Assembly (NCBI GenBank): GCA_030141605.1
Contig: JAQGDQ010001213.1
Location: 5,001 to 54,932, forward strand
Direction: 5' to 3'
Source: Tubiluchus corallicola
Lineage: Eukaryota; Priapulida; Priapulimorpha; Priapulimorphida; Tubiluchidae
DNA length: 49,932 bases
Below the pieces are notes generated by a model, which made no database searches, was not told the DNA's origin, and saw only the letters and a list, made by a program, of their open reading frames with translations. The position numbers and the translations under genes were made by a program. This document shows, in pieces, positions 1 through 11,340 of the stretch. The number at the start of each line of letters is the position of its first letter. The first letter of the stretch is position 1.

Positions 1-296
1 TTACCAGCGTAGACATAGCACACATCCATTGAAAGAATAATTTATCTAGGGGAGATGAGGGCTAGTTGCAACATGTGCTGCAGCAATTTATTTAAACAAT
101 AGGAAAAGAGAAGAATAGAATCATCTTTTGCACGTCTAAAAGAATGATGTGTAGATGTAAACAATTAGTTGACACTGAAGGCTGTCATTGTTTGTTAGGC
201 ACGTGAAAAGGTCGGTGCCTTTTGTTTTTACCAAATTTTAGCAAAGAAATGTGAGAAAGTTATGACTGTTCGTGAATTTGAACCACTGGCCAACGA
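1..296. other. Intergenic, no gene seen
   Basis: AT-rich sequence before the TGAA microsatellite. I see no credible reading frame, RNA gene or repeat structure. Confidence 0.5.
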
Positions 297-1016
297 ATGA
301 ATGATTGATTGATTGGTTGAATGAATGAATGAATAAATGATTGAATGGATGAATGATTGAATGAATGAATGAATGAATGAATGAATGAATGAATGAATGA
401 ATGAATGAATGAATGAATGAATGAATGAATGAATGATTGAATGAATGGATGAATGATTGAATGAACGAACGAACGAACGAACGAACGAACGAACGAGTGA
501 ATGAATGAATGAATGAATGAATGAATGAAGGAATGAATGAATAATGAATGAATGAATAAAATAAATAATGAATGAATGAATGCATGAATGAACGAACAAA
601 CGAACGAATCAATGAATGAATAATATAATGAATGAACGAACGAACGAATATCTGAGTGAATGAATGAATGAACGAATCAATTAATGAATGAATGAATGAG
701 TGAATGAATGAATGAATGAATGAATGAATGAATGAATGAATGAATGAATGAATGAATGAATGAATGAATGAATAAATAAATAAATAAATATGTATGAACG
801 AATTAATGAATTATTGAATAAATAAATAAACGAACGAATCAATTACTGAATAAAATAAATAAGGAATGAGTGAATGAATAAATGAATAAATGAATAAATG
901 AATGAATAAATAAATAAATAAAATATCTGAGTGAATGAATGAATGAAAGAACGAATCAATTAATAAATAAAATAAATAATGAAGGAGCGAATGAATGAAT
1001 GAATGAGTGAACATCA
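297..1016. repeat. TGAA tetranucleotide microsatellite with TAAA and CGAA variants
   Basis: About 720 bases made almost entirely of GAAT/TGAA units, with blocks of GAAC (about 462-495) and AAAT (about 772-790). Because the unit is not a multiple of three, all minus-strand frames stay open as Ser/His/Phe/Ile-rich peptides. Those frames are compositional artefacts, not genes. Confidence 0.95.
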
Positions 1017-1677
1017 TTTATTAACAGCAGTAACGCCTAGGATCACCACAAATGACAAATTAAATTTCACATTAACTAGGATTTTAATGGCATAGTCAGT
1101 AAATGCAACTGCAGAATATGTAATGCCGCTAATCAATTATTAATTTTAAATTATGAAAGTAAAATGAAGCCATTTTGTTGATTATTCAAAGCGCGGCTTC
1201 AAATCTTCAATCCTTTAAATGTTTCACACAATCCATTTAACGAGTTTCATGGTTTTAACCAATGATGTATCAATTAATTTGTAATTGTTATTATTAAAAA
1301 TTATTGGCCGTAGATAAACTCTCTCCTCTTCAGAATTTCGTCGACGCCGTCACGTTTACGGATGAGCAAAACCGCCAAAACGTAACAAGAGCACGTGACC
1401 GCGTCGTTTGCTTGTTTCAGTTAAAATAAAAATTATCTGTTTTACAAGTTCACTGAACATTATTACATGCGCATTTAACGCGTTGCATTCGGAATTCGTG
1501 GGAATTTGCGCACAGAATTGTCAGGAACTGCAATTAAACGACAGAAGGCACTTTGTCTGTTTCTGTAGTTCTGTTGTTAAAGACGACATTAGATGGCTTT
1601 TGTGAGAACTTGCTAACTGCTTTCATTGCTGACATTGTTAGTTGTATTTTACGTAGTAGAGGTAAGAATAGGTAAAA
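1017..1677 (+). promoter_or_regulatory. Probable promoter and 5' UTR of the DEG/ENaC gene
   Basis: Non-coding stretch ahead of the channel start codon. It holds an E-box-type CACGTG at about 1,393 and a polypyrimidine-AG (TTGCTTGTTTCAG, ending near 1,420) that could be a 3' splice site for a 5' UTR intron. The start codon at 1,678 has A at -3 and G at +4, a favourable translation context. No TATA box is convincing. The transcription start is unknown. Confidence 0.35.
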
Positions 1678-3414
1678 ATGGCGGACCCAAAACCAAAAAG
1701 GTTCTCTTTCCGTCAGTCCATGGCAGAACGCACTGCAGCATTGTCCACTCACGGGCTGCACAATGTGGGTTCGTCTAAGACCTCTTTCCGGAGGCTGTTG
1801 TGGGCGCTGTTGTTCACTGCAGCTTTGACGATTTTAGTAATTCAAGCCACCTCTAGAGTCCGGAAGTACTTCGTCTATCCTATCGAGACCAGATATGAGA
1901 AGATCAGTCCTCCGAAAGTGGCCATCCCAGCTTTGACGTTGTGTTCCAACAACCAGGTGAAGATGAAGAAGATGCTGGAATCGTTGGAGGAGGTGAAGTA
2001 TCTGAAGCGGACGCGCACGATCTTCTACGAAACGGCTCTCGGATACAAGAGGCAAAAGATCCAGAAACTTGGAGAGGACCTGGACAGCATTGTGGAGAAG
2101 TGCAAACTTCCGCCGAGAAACGTCAGGAGCAAGAAGCGAAGGGAGTGTCCACAAAACTATGCAATGCATGCATCAAAATATGGCAATTGTTTTACATTCA
2201 ATCCAGGGTGGAGGGTCTCAGACGATGAGAATTCCACTTACGTGGTCCATGCAGGTAATGTGACACACCCAGTGCCAACACTCACCTGCAGTCCTGAATC
2301 AGCACAGGTGGGCATTGAGTTTGACCTCAATATCGACTACTTCAACTACACGGTGAATCCGGAACCGGATGATGACCCCGTCAGAAAACCAGGTCTGTAC
2401 CTTCAACTTCATGTTCCTGGCACATTTCCGGTAATGGATGACATGCTATTCATCCGTTCCGGAGAAGAAGCCGTTTTTACTCTCAGCGAAGAGAGCTTAG
2501 AGAGAGAAAGGAAACCCAACGAGAAGAACTGCATCAACTACAAGTGGTTGTCGCGGAAGGAAAAAGAAATGTATTACGATGTGTACACAGAGGTTTATGG
2601 ATCAAAATACTCGGTTGACACTTGTAAGAAGACGTGTGAGCAAGTGAGAGCGTTAAAACAATGTGGATGCGCTCTGAACGATTATCCGGTAACGGAAAAA
2701 CTGGCCGAGTATGCTACCGGAAACTCTTCCTTCCGGTTCTGTTACGAATACAGAGGCGAGTGCGAGCAAGAAGAAGAGGAAGAGAATGACGATGATGTTG
2801 GCGAAGACATAGATGAGATTTTGAAGCATAAGAACACGACAGCAGTCAGTGAAGTTGACTGTAAATGTCCGATTCCTTGCCAGGAGACGAACTACCGGGT
2901 GAATCTGCGGTCGTCCGGCGGCATCTACACGACCAAAGACGATGTCAGGGCTATTTGGCAGTACTACATCAAGAAAAACCACCGCATTCCCGAGAATTTT
3001 ACTTGGGCTAGGGCATGGCATCCCTCATTCAGGAATGACACCAACAGCCTGAACCACGTGTTTAGGAACTACAAATACGGCGACCTCGATACTGCGGACT
3101 TGGAAATACTGGAACAGCGACTAGAACAGATCAGCAAAATTCACGTTACTATAAAGCTTCGAGATCCTTCCGTAGTCATCATCAAGGAGAAGTTGGCTTA
3201 TTCTCCCATCGACCTCTGCGCCGACATCGGTGGCCTCATTGGTCTCTACCTGGGCATGTCCGTGCTAGCCATCTGCGAGTTTGCAGAACTGGCCTTCGAT
3301 TTCTTCAAGTACAGCATCTTGAAGTGTTATTATGCCGGCAACCCTGAGGCAGATGTTGAGGACCACAAGAAGACAGGAGGGGATGCCGATGGTCTACAAG
3401 AAACAGCAACTTAG
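1678..3414 (+). CDS. DEG/ENaC (ASC) family sodium channel subunit, single-exon
   Basis: An intact 578-residue frame encoding an amiloride-sensitive-type, non-voltage-gated sodium channel subunit of the plasma membrane; the family works as trimers. The N-terminus carries the gating HG motif (His25-Gly26). Transmembrane segment 1 is about residues 38-58, followed by the post-TM1 VAIPALTLCSNN (family form FPAVTxC) at 81-92. The large ectodomain is cysteine-rich (about 282-406), with the ASC signature region DCKCPIPCQETNY at 394-406. TM2 with LCADIGGLIGLYLGMS spans about 513-545, and the G-x-S selectivity filter is Gly526-Met527-Ser528. Several N-x-S/T sites lie in the ectodomain. An acidic run of Glu/Asp (364-380) sits between the Cys-rich segment and the ASC signature. 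The whole channel lies in one exon, unusual for the family, so it may be a retrogene or an intron-poor lineage expansion. The ligand (peptide, proton, bile acid or none) cannot be read from sequence; it resembles invertebrate FaNaC/ASIC/degenerin-type subunits. Family call very secure. Confidence 0.95.
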   Translation: MADPKPKRFSFRQSMAERTAALSTHGLHNVGSSKTSFRRLLWALLFTAALTILVIQATSRVRKYFVYPIETRYEKISPPKVAIPALTLCSNNQVKMKKMLESLEEVKYLKRTRTIFYETALGYKRQKIQKLGEDLDSIVEKCKLPPRNVRSKKRRECPQNYAMHASKYGNCFTFNPGWRVSDDENSTYVVHAGNVTHPVPTLTCSPESAQVGIEFDLNIDYFNYTVNPEPDDDPVRKPGLYLQLHVPGTFPVMDDMLFIRSGEEAVFTLSEESLERERKPNEKNCINYKWLSRKEKEMYYDVYTEVYGSKYSVDTCKKTCEQVRALKQCGCALNDYPVTEKLAEYATGNSSFRFCYEYRGECEQEEEEENDDDVGEDIDEILKHKNTTAVSEVDCKCPIPCQETNYRVNLRSSGGIYTTKDDVRAIWQYYIKKNHRIPENFTWARAWHPSFRNDTNSLNHVFRNYKYGDLDTADLEILEQRLEQISKIHVTIKLRDPSVVIIKEKLAYSPIDLCADIGGLIGLYLGMSVLAICEFAELAFDFFKYSILKCYYAGNPEADVEDHKKTGGDADGLQETAT

Positions 3415-3817
3415 TGATAACCAGTTACTTTGCATATGAAGACCTTCTTAGTAGCGTTGTTTACTAAGCTATCTGTCACATCAGTGCAGTAATTTAAATT
3501 GTTTTACGTGGACTTTACTTAATTATGCATTATTCTGTGCATTAGAGTGATTTACTAGTAGGATCTTCCTTGGCAACAAGAAAAAATGAACTAGGTAAGG
3601 TTCTAGTTAGCTGTAAAAACTGTTACTATTACAACAGCATGAGCCACAACGCATTGTCAAGTGTACACAAATGCGTTGTCTGGTTTAGATAATGTTGTTA
3701 GATTCACTTAACCTTTGACCTTTATCGTCGTTTACATAGCGGTAAAACATGTTTCAGAAGCCGCTTCGTTATTGACATTTCACGTTTTTGTGAGTTGTTA
3801 TAATCGATAATAATAAA
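3415..3817 (+). other. Probable 3' UTR of the DEG/ENaC gene, ending at AATAAA
   Basis: The first canonical polyadenylation signal after the stop codon that I see is AATAAA at 3,812-3,817. The presumed UTR is mostly occupied by a copy of the MITE family described at 33,297. Confidence 0.4.
3490..3740 (+). mobile_element. MITE family A, copy 1
   Basis: Shares a long recognisable core with four other segments of the window: TTGTTTTACGTGGAC, then CTTACTTAATTATGCAT, AGGATCTT, AACTAGGTAAGGTTCTAG, TGTTACTATTACAACAGC, and the end CTTAACCTTTGACCTTT. It begins about 75 bases after the channel stop codon, so it probably supplies 3' UTR sequence. The left end is missing or diverged here. Confidence 0.7.
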
Positions 3818-4670
3818 TAGTATTTCTAATTTAATACGTTTTATAACAACTACAACATCAACGTCGCATGCCGTCTAACTTACTAACTTCACGAAAACGG
3901 AAAACTGCTAATTAAACTTAATTTTCAAACGCAAACCACAAAACCATTTTTGGCATTAAGCGCCCAACAATCAGGGAGATCTTTACTCGTTGAAATTAAC
4001 CCAATGGCATGTTATCCGTTACAGATATGTTTACGTTTTTCACGTTTAACGTGTCTTATATCGTGATTTTGCGCTTCCACTGCCATCTGTTAACAAAAAA
4101 TGAAGTAGCACTATCGCTATCGTCAGTGTCTATTGTTTTCTGGATTAACTGCTATGTTTGCCTGTCCTGAAGAGAGATTCCTTTTAACGTATTGAAATTC
4201 TGGCTACACATGTCTGGAAAGTAGACAGTAGCATTGAATAACAGACTCTCAATACACGTGATTCTCCAGGAAAGCACCTGTTTGGACGGAAAGCCATCAG
4301 TTGATGTTAATAAGAAAGATAGAACAATGTGGTCAAGCTTACTGTTCTCCTGTGGTCAGTGCATGGTAAACTGGTAAATTAATGTTAAAATTTTAACAGG
4401 TAAACTGATAAATTATAGTTATAATCATAACGATAGTAAAAGAGACAAAAACATGGTCCTGCATAATACTTTAGGTAATTTGTGTAGGTAGTAATTAATT
4501 TGGTAAATTAACGCCATGATTCGTTTAAAACTGTGCCAATCACAGTAAAATCGAAGTAGTGTACTTAATTAGTGCATAATATAATTTGCTAATCATTTAT
4601 TTACACGTAAATACAACAAACCACAAACAATTTCTGCAGACACGCACATTGTAATTGAAATACTTTGTGA
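3750..4670. other. Intergenic, no gene seen
   Basis: AT-rich stretch with no convincing frame or repeat structure visible. Confidence 0.4.
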
Positions 4671-4671
4671 T

Positions 4672-5397
4672 TTCATTCAGTCACTTGTACTTAAGCTTCA
4701 TTGTGTGTTGTGAATATAAATTGTGCTGTCATTCAGTCAATTATACTTAAGTTTAATTGCCTAATGTGAATATAATTTGTGCTCTCATTCAGTCACTTGT
4801 ACTTAAGCTTCATTTTGTGTTGTGAATATAAATTGCGCTCACATACCGTCACTTGTACATGAGCTTCATTGCCTATTGTGAATATATATTGTGCTCTCAT
4901 TCAGTTACTTGTTACTAAGTTTCATTGTCTGTTGTGAATATAAATTATGTTCTCATTCAGTCACTTGTACTTAAGCTTCATTGTTTGTTGTGAATATAAA
5001 TTATGTTCTCATTCAGTCAATTATACTTAAGTTTTATTGTGTGTTGTGAATATGAATTATGCTCTCATTCAGTCACTTGTACTTAAGCTTAATTGTATGT
5101 TGTAAATATATATTGTGTTCTCATTCAGTCACTTGTACTTAAGCTTCATTTGTGTGTTGTGAATATAAATTATGTTCTCATTCAATCACTTGTACTTAAG
5201 CTTCATTGTGTGTGGTGAATATAAATTATGTTCTCATTCAATCACTTGTACTTAAGCTTCATTTGTGTGTTGTGAATATAAATTATGTTCTCATTCAATC
5301 ACTTGTACTTAAGCTTTATTGTGTGTGGTGAATATAAATTATGTTCTCATTCAGTCACTTGTACTTAAGCTTCATTGCGTGTTGTGAATATAAACTA
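4672..5397. repeat. 56-bp minisatellite, about 13 copies
   Basis: Tandem units of about 56 bp, each with the phrases ATTCAGTCACTTGTACTTAAGC, TTCATTGTGTGTTGTGAATA and TAAATTATGTTCTC (each phrase read separately). Units differ by a few substitutions and single-base indels. Confidence 0.93.
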
Positions 5398-5639
5398 CAT
5401 TACACAGTTCCATAATAATGACTTATATAGTGACTTATATTATAAAAGAAAGAGTTGCTGTCCATGTTTTCCACGCCGCTAGTACAAACAGGTCAATGGA
5501 TCACAACCCAAGTTACATGTATGTCTTACCTTCCATACAAAGAGTCACTGGCAAAAGATTCGGCTAAAAACACAAGAAGCATAAGAAAAGATTGCAGATA
5601 TGAAAATAGTTTATTTACATTAACTGTTTGCAATAAACT

Positions 5640-5966
5640 ATCTTCAAACATCAGCATTACAATCAAAAACATCTAAAAATTAAGTATGCAAAAATCAGCA
5701 TTGCTATCAAAAACAACTCAAAATTAAGTGCGCAAAAATCGGCATTATTATAAAAAACAACTCAAAATTAAGTTTACAAAAATCAGCATTATTATCAAAA
5801 ACAACTAAAAAACAAGTATGCAAAAATCGGCATTACTATCAAAAACAACTAAAAATCAAGCTTACAAAAATCAGCATTACTATCAAAACAACTAAAAATC
5901 AAGCTTACAAAAATCAGCATTACTATCAAAAACAGCTAAAGATTAAGTATGCAAAAATCAGCACTA
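5640..5966. repeat. 44-bp minisatellite, about 7 copies
   Basis: Tandem units containing AAAAATCAGCATTACTATC, AAAAACAACTAAAAAT and CAAGCTTAC or TAAGTATGC variants. Copies diverge by substitutions. Confidence 0.9.
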
Positions 5967-6189
5967 ATATCATCACTGAAAGGCAAGATCCAGGCTCATT
6001 CATTCGTGGAGAAACATTTGCAAAAGCTGTCTTAGAATCATTTAGGTAGTACATAGATATATGGAATGTAGCAGAGACACTCTTTCATTAGTATCAGGGA
6101 GAGAAAACAAATTTCAGTTCAACCAAAAAAAACGTTTCTATAACAACAAAAAACAGCAAAAAATACAACCTATTCAAGGGCGTATCAAG

Positions 6190-6545
6190 ACTTTACGACG
6201 CCTTTGGCTGATAGTTCTGTCCCGCTATTTTCTAACGTGAATTTATGGTTGTTTATGTAATAAGCAGATTAAGCAATTACTTGTGGTGTATTAAGAACAC
6301 GGTTAACCTAGTTTCTACGTGGTCATTACTTTACACGTATTTGCATGTCGGTTATTACTACTATTATTTTATTTTTTTTATTTCGTACCATTACTACTTA
6401 TATTCAAGCACGCTGCGCAAATGCGAATTGTGTAATACTTTGCACCTGTTCGTTAAGCGGCACTTATATAAAAGCAGCGCTCAGTAACTGCCTGTGGTGT
6501 GTTAAAGGCGCCCTTACATAAATATGAAAGTATACACATTTTACG
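6190..6545 (+). repeat. Dispersed repeat C, copy 1 (inverted partner at 27,050-27,360)
   Basis: Recognisable matches to the reverse complement of 27,050-27,360 include TTTGCACCTGT, GCACTTATATAAAA, CTCAGTAACTGCCTGTGG and the GGTGTATTA...AACCTAGTTTCTACGT phrase. Small frames inside it are not supported as genes. Transposon type not recognised. Confidence 0.65.
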
Positions 6546-6904
6546 ATAAGAACAAGAACTTTTTTCTGAAATGTGACGGCCCTCAAACTTTGGGGCCCTG
6601 GATTATAGGCTAGTGTCCTGTTGGTTAACACGCCCCCGGGCCTATTCATGATGTTAAAGTGAGAATTTAACTGTATTAAAGTTTATGTTAACGTTTATTG
6701 AACCTGTATAATTCAAATTTTCTCCCAGTTAATATTAGTGAATTAAACATCGAAACTAAAATCCACACTTTATTACATGGTAACTGACTTTTCAATCTTG
6801 ACCAAACTGAAACTATTTTTGATGTATCGCAGGAATTTATAAAAGCTTCAAGCCGATTCAGTAAACTTTAACTTAACATTTTGCGTTTGTTCTAATGCCA
6901 TTAT

Positions 6905-7325
6905 TGGTTGGCATCCTTCTGTCTCGGAAGACAGTGGAATGTGCGCCAAGAGAGTCAGTTATTGATCACATTGATGGAGCTGCAGCGTCGACTGTGGCTG
7001 AGCAGTCCGATCCTTGAACGTCTCCAGGGTGCACGCCTGGGCAAGGTGTATGGAGATCCTGAGTTGCCCAGACAACAGGAAACCCCCTCTCTTCCTCGCT
7101 GGTGTAGTCCAAAGGAAAGCGGAGCGATGCGTTTGGCACCAGGTTGGCTGCCAGAGTCAGTGAGCATGCTGCACTGGTCCGCCCTCGGGGCTCCACTCCT
7201 GATTTGGAAAGTTTACTCCTCTACACATGGCCGTTGGGTTACTTGACCTCCTCCGCCCTCTAGCCGTTGGCTGCTTGTGCAGCTCCTCCGCCTAGTGTCG
7301 AGATACAGTGTGGGCATCTCGCACT
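6905..7325 (-). mobile_element. 5S-SINE-like element, 5'-truncated copy
   Basis: The minus strand matches the body of the element at 20,380-21,005 almost throughout: ACTGTATCTCGACACTAGGC near 7,300, GGAGTGGAGCCCCGA, GCTCCGCTTTCCTTTGGAC, CAGTCGACGCTGCAGCTCC and the 3' end GTCTTCCGAGACAG-AGGATGCCAAC near 6,905. The 5S-like head is absent: similarity stops at about 7,320, just where the 5S-like part begins in the full copy, as expected for a 5'-truncated retroposed copy. Frames on either strand are accidental. Confidence 0.75.
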
Positions 7326-7479
7326 GCCATTATTAAAACATAGCTATCTATATCTAATTATAAATGCCTCAACTTTGGTATTCCTAATTCCTAAAGTATG
7401 TTAATCTGTTTATGGAAAATAAACATGTTAATAAAAAAGTGAGCATTTGATAATTTGGATAGATATGTAGATTTGTAAG

Positions 7480-7655
7480 ATATGTTAGTTTGTGATGTCA
7501 TCATTAGTTGAGCTCGCCCGCCGTTAATTAAGTTTTTAATCTATTATTTAATTATCAGAAACGCTTTTGCAGTATTAATCGTGTTAAATGTATACTTTTT
7601 AGTGGACTTGAAAATGGGGCAGTGTATGAAAAATCATTCTGTCTTTCTTTTAAAA
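7480..7655 (+). repeat. Dispersed repeat B, copy 1 (inverted partner at 30,310-30,482)
   Basis: Shares GAGCTCGCCCGCCGTTAATT-like, TTTTTAATCTATTATTTAAT, CGCTTTTGCAGTATTAAT and GACTTGAAAATGGGG phrases with the reverse complement of 30,310-30,482. Element class not recognised. Confidence 0.7.
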
Positions 7656-7829
7656 ATCTAAATTATTAATAAAAAAAACTGCACTCCTACTCTGTGAAAA
7701 CACACATCGGTTTTGTGCACAGGCAGTGTCACTGATGCTTTGGTAGAAATCATTGTTCAATCGAACAGAAGATAGACTGAGCGAGGGAAGAAGTACATAG
7801 ACATAGATGGACAGATAAAAAGAGAAGGA

Positions 7830-7910
7830 GAGGATGTGAGATAGAGAGAGAGAGAGAGAGAGAAATAAAGAGAGAAAGACAGAAAGAGAGACAGACAGAG
7901 AGAGAGGGGC

Positions 7911-7957
<47 letters not shown>

Positions 7958-8110
7958 AAAACAGAGACAGAGGCACAGAGAGAGACAGAGGAGAAAGAGA
8001 TGAGACGAGGCAAGAGAAACAAAGTAAAAAGAGGAAGAAAATGAAAGGTAAAAACAAAGAAAACAGCGAGTGTAGAAAAAAGAAGTGGAAAGAGAGATAG
8101 AGAGACATTA
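7830..8110. repeat. AG-rich compound microsatellite
   Basis: Purine-only run of AGAGAG with GACA and GAAA interruptions. Open minus-strand Ser/Leu frames are artefacts of the CT repeat. Confidence 0.9.
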
Positions 8111-8440
8111 GACAGGATGTATCTATGCATCATCTGTGTAAATATGTTTCGAATATAAATGATGTTACTAATAATTAGCCTACTTCTAACAGTGTTTAGC
8201 CTTCACAAATTTACTAATGACTTATCAGTAGGCCTTAGCCGTTATACCGTGATGTCTATGCCGGAATTACCTAATTAGGAAAACCCTCATAATAACGTCA
8301 TTGTATACGTGGAAGCCATACATAATCTGTCATATAATTAGCCTGATTTCGATCTACATAGTTCGTACAATCCGCTTGGCCTAAATAATTTTGATCTGAC
8401 ATTATAGCCTCTTACTGTGGGTCTAACACTAGCTTTTACA
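8110..8440. other. Intergenic, no gene seen
   Basis: AT-rich sequence with no structure I can support. Confidence 0.4.
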
Positions 8441-9050
8441 ACACTGCGTGTAATAATGTAATAATAATAAGAAGAAGAAATAGCAAAGGCTCCGCAAAAC
8501 ATTTTGCGTATAAATACACTTATAATCAAAAATACGCGAGCATCCTACATAGTTCTCATTTATAACGCAAAGCGAGCAGCAGCTTTTACTGAATTAAAGT
8601 TACCGGCAGAACTATAATGGGTGACGTCAGAACAATGGCTTTGCGTCAGCAGTTTTCCAAGCAAAAAAAGCCGGAAATGGAACCTCCAATCAACTCGTCA
8701 CAGCTCCCCAGGGTGGAGACGCCCTAAAACGCGGTCCACACTATCGTGTAGCCCTGTTCCTCCTCCTCCTAAAGAGCCATATATCTCCGTTCGAGAGCTC
8801 CACCAGGCGCCGCTAGAATGTTTTTTTCCACATGCTGTTTGGTCAAAGTTTCGGAAAAATTAGGAGTTGGGTCCGGGAAAACGTCTGTTACGGGGCGCCG
8901 TGACCCTCTCGCGAATTCTAAATTCGCCTTCTACACCCACCGTTGAACGGACTACCTATCTATGACCGGCACCACCCCTGGCAAGTTCATGTTCTTCAGA
9001 AATAAGAGGTATAAGTTTTGCAAAAAATGGGCGAAAATGGAGGTTTTGGA
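8440..9050 (+). repeat. Dispersed repeat E, copy 1 (inverted partner at 14,685-15,260)
   Basis: Matches the reverse complement of 14,685-15,260 over about 600 bases. Shared phrases include AGCAAAGGCTCCGCAAAA, CTCATTTATAACGCAAAG, ACAATGGCTTTGCGTCAGCA, GGTCAAAGTTTC, GGGTCCGGGAAAACG and AGAAATAAGAGGTATA. Sequence to about 9,165 continues in the same GC-richer style and may belong to the element. No terminal repeat or protein domain is obvious, so it is an unclassified interspersed repeat. Confidence 0.8.
8622..8629. promoter_or_regulatory. Perfect CRE octamer inside repeat E
   Basis: TGACGTCA, the palindromic CREB/ATF site. The inverted partner of this repeat has lost it (reads TGATGTCA there), so it is not conserved within the family. 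Confidence 0.35.
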
Positions 9051-9194
9051 GGTTTTTCGCCCCCCGTTCCTCGCTGTGGGCCCGATTCGAAAAATATACC
9101 CCCAATGGCACGACACTAGATCGAGACCTTTAGTTTGATGTATAGATCGCCGCAAATGGTGCCGTCGTTGGAGCTGTAGCCGCGAATCTTATAT

Positions 9195-9500
9195 ATTATA
9201 TCATATTTTGTTATGTTATGTTACGTTACGTTACGTTACGTTACAGTACGTTACATTACGTTGCATTACATTACATTACATTACATTACATTACATTATA
9301 TTACATTATATTATATTATATTATATTATATTATATTATATTATATTATATTATATTATATTATATTATATTATATTATATTACATTACATTACATTACA
9401 TTACATTACATTACATTACATTACATTACATTACATTATATTATATTATATTATATTATATTATATTATATTATATTATATTATATTATATTATATTATG
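9195..9500. repeat. TTACA/TTATA pentanucleotide microsatellite
   Basis: About 60 five-base units: TTACG at the start, then alternating blocks of TTACA and TTATA. All three forward frames are open as Tyr/Ile/Leu/His peptides, a repeat artefact. Confidence 0.97.
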
Positions 9501-9509
9501 TATGTAAGT

Positions 9510-10735
9510 AGTTTTACGTTTATTGTGTACTTTACTTATACTGTCCCTGTATATTGTATTATTGTATCTATTGTATCTATGTATATAAATGAGTATTTCT
9601 AGTTGTTTCTAGTTTTAGTTTTATGCACGGCAGTTTATAGTTTTGCACCGGACGCATTTGCCTTTAGTTTTAATAATAATTAATTAATTTTAACACTGAG
9701 GATTGTGATTTTGTTCTAATCCATTTTATAGCAAATCAAGTATTATATAACGTGCTGAAATAGACGTTAAAATAAATAAATAATAATAATTAGTTACCAA
9801 CACTCATACTAGGTGTCAGCAGTTGTGTTACTGTCGCAACGCTTGCTTCTGTGCTGTTCGGTTTGTGCGCTGAATATATATATATATATATATATGTAAT
9901 CGAAGATCAGCTACGCACAAGTAGTGGCAACTGTGGAACCCCTATTTTCATTCAATATTATCTTTAATATTCAATATAATAAGTCTTTTTTCTTTAGTTC
10001 TTTCTTTGTACTTGTACGGAACCAGAGCACGTGGGGTAGTAAATTACTATCACTCTTAGTCTTAGCATGACAGTAAGTTTACACATCCGGCTGTAGAATG
10101 AGCAATATGTGACATCTGTCGCGAAGTTCGTCTTAATTACTTCGCGTTGATTAACTTGACTTGTAAATATTACATTGTTTATCTTCTTGCTCATCTCTCT
10201 GTCATAATGTTTTTTCATCTCACTCCCTCCTTTTTTAGGCTTGATATAGCATTGAAATAGCTTAAATTCCCCTCTAATCTTACTGTACTTATTTGCTTCT
10301 GAATGACCTTTTACATTAATAGTGTTCTAGTTTTCTGTATTTAAGCTGTGTAAGACAGGTCTACCTTGAACATTTAGACCTGTGGGATAGCCAGGCTGAT
10401 TGTTCCACTGTGTTTTAGTATAGTGGTATTTCAGTATTGATAATAATTATGTTATTTGATTGTGTGATTGTACCTGCTAGTATAGATGTTATAATATAAT
10501 TCCTCGTGACTTGTTAATGATTGTCTTTTTTGATTATTTGATTGTAAAAGCTAACAGGCTTAATAATTGTGGGCAAACTTTAATTCAGTAACAGCTCTCC
10601 CACCTATTTCCTTGCCCACAAATAACAATAGTAGTAATACAGATACAGCAGAAGTGTAGCTCTAATTAGGAAAGACTGAATCTTGTATTTATGAGCAGCA
10701 CTTAGAAGGAGAGGTTTTTAATTTGCCTTTTTTTA
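9510..10735. other. Intergenic, no gene seen
   Basis: AT-rich. Contains a short TA run near 9,877-9,896 and a 10-bp inverted repeat (TTGTGGGCAA at 10,567-10,576 with TTGCCCACAA at 10,612-10,621) that could form a hairpin with a loop of about 35 bases. No coding signal. Confidence 0.4.

Positions 10736-10737
<2 letters not shown>

Positions 10738-10786
<49 letters not shown>
10738..10786. repeat. ATT trinucleotide microsatellite
   Basis: About 16 ATT units. The short frame across it (poly-Leu) is not credible. Confidence 0.9.
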
Positions 10787-10787
<1 letters not shown>

Positions 10788-11340
10788 ACATTCAGTACAA
10801 TATAATGACATTAAGCACACAGTGACATCAAAATTATTACGTCATGCTGTAATAAATTATTGTTTCATACACTATCGTTATTATAAAGGAATAATTGTAC
10901 TGCAGTGGGCTAGAGAAGCAAAGGCTTGTATAAACCCACTGCCATGTGAACCCGATAAAAAAAGAATGGATGAGTGAACAAAAAAAAAGAACTGGGAGAA
11001 AGGTTAGATCACAAAGGAAGGGTAGAAGGATGTGTTAGTGGAAATGGTAGGAAGAAAGATAATAGATTGTGCTATGTTGACAACAGCTCTAAATATTTAT
11101 CAATGATGCCTTGTTTTGCATAATCTGTACCAGGATTGTGGTATGACTGCTGCAGTAGGTGTAGGATATTAGGAAGTGTTGTACTTGCTGAGAATCATTG
11201 CTCTGTATTTCTTTTTAAATTTTTGAATTGGCTGAACAGTTTTTAATTCATCATTTATGTCATTCGTATGTTTATAGAATTGTTTCTTTATACATTCATA
11301 ATTTTACGAACAACAAAATGCAATGACAATTTTACGTGGT

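Noticed and set aside
228-1017. Minus-strand Ser/Phe/His/Ile-rich open frames
   Set aside because: They follow the TGAA repeat in all frames and have no non-repeat coding sequence.
6908-7246. 112-residue coding frame (and the antisense frames) in the SINE-like repeat
   Set aside because: Frames change between the two copies of the repeat and no copy keeps a common protein.
9208-9602. Three overlapping Tyr/Leu/Ile frames
   Set aside because: Product of the pentanucleotide repeat; all three forward frames are open.
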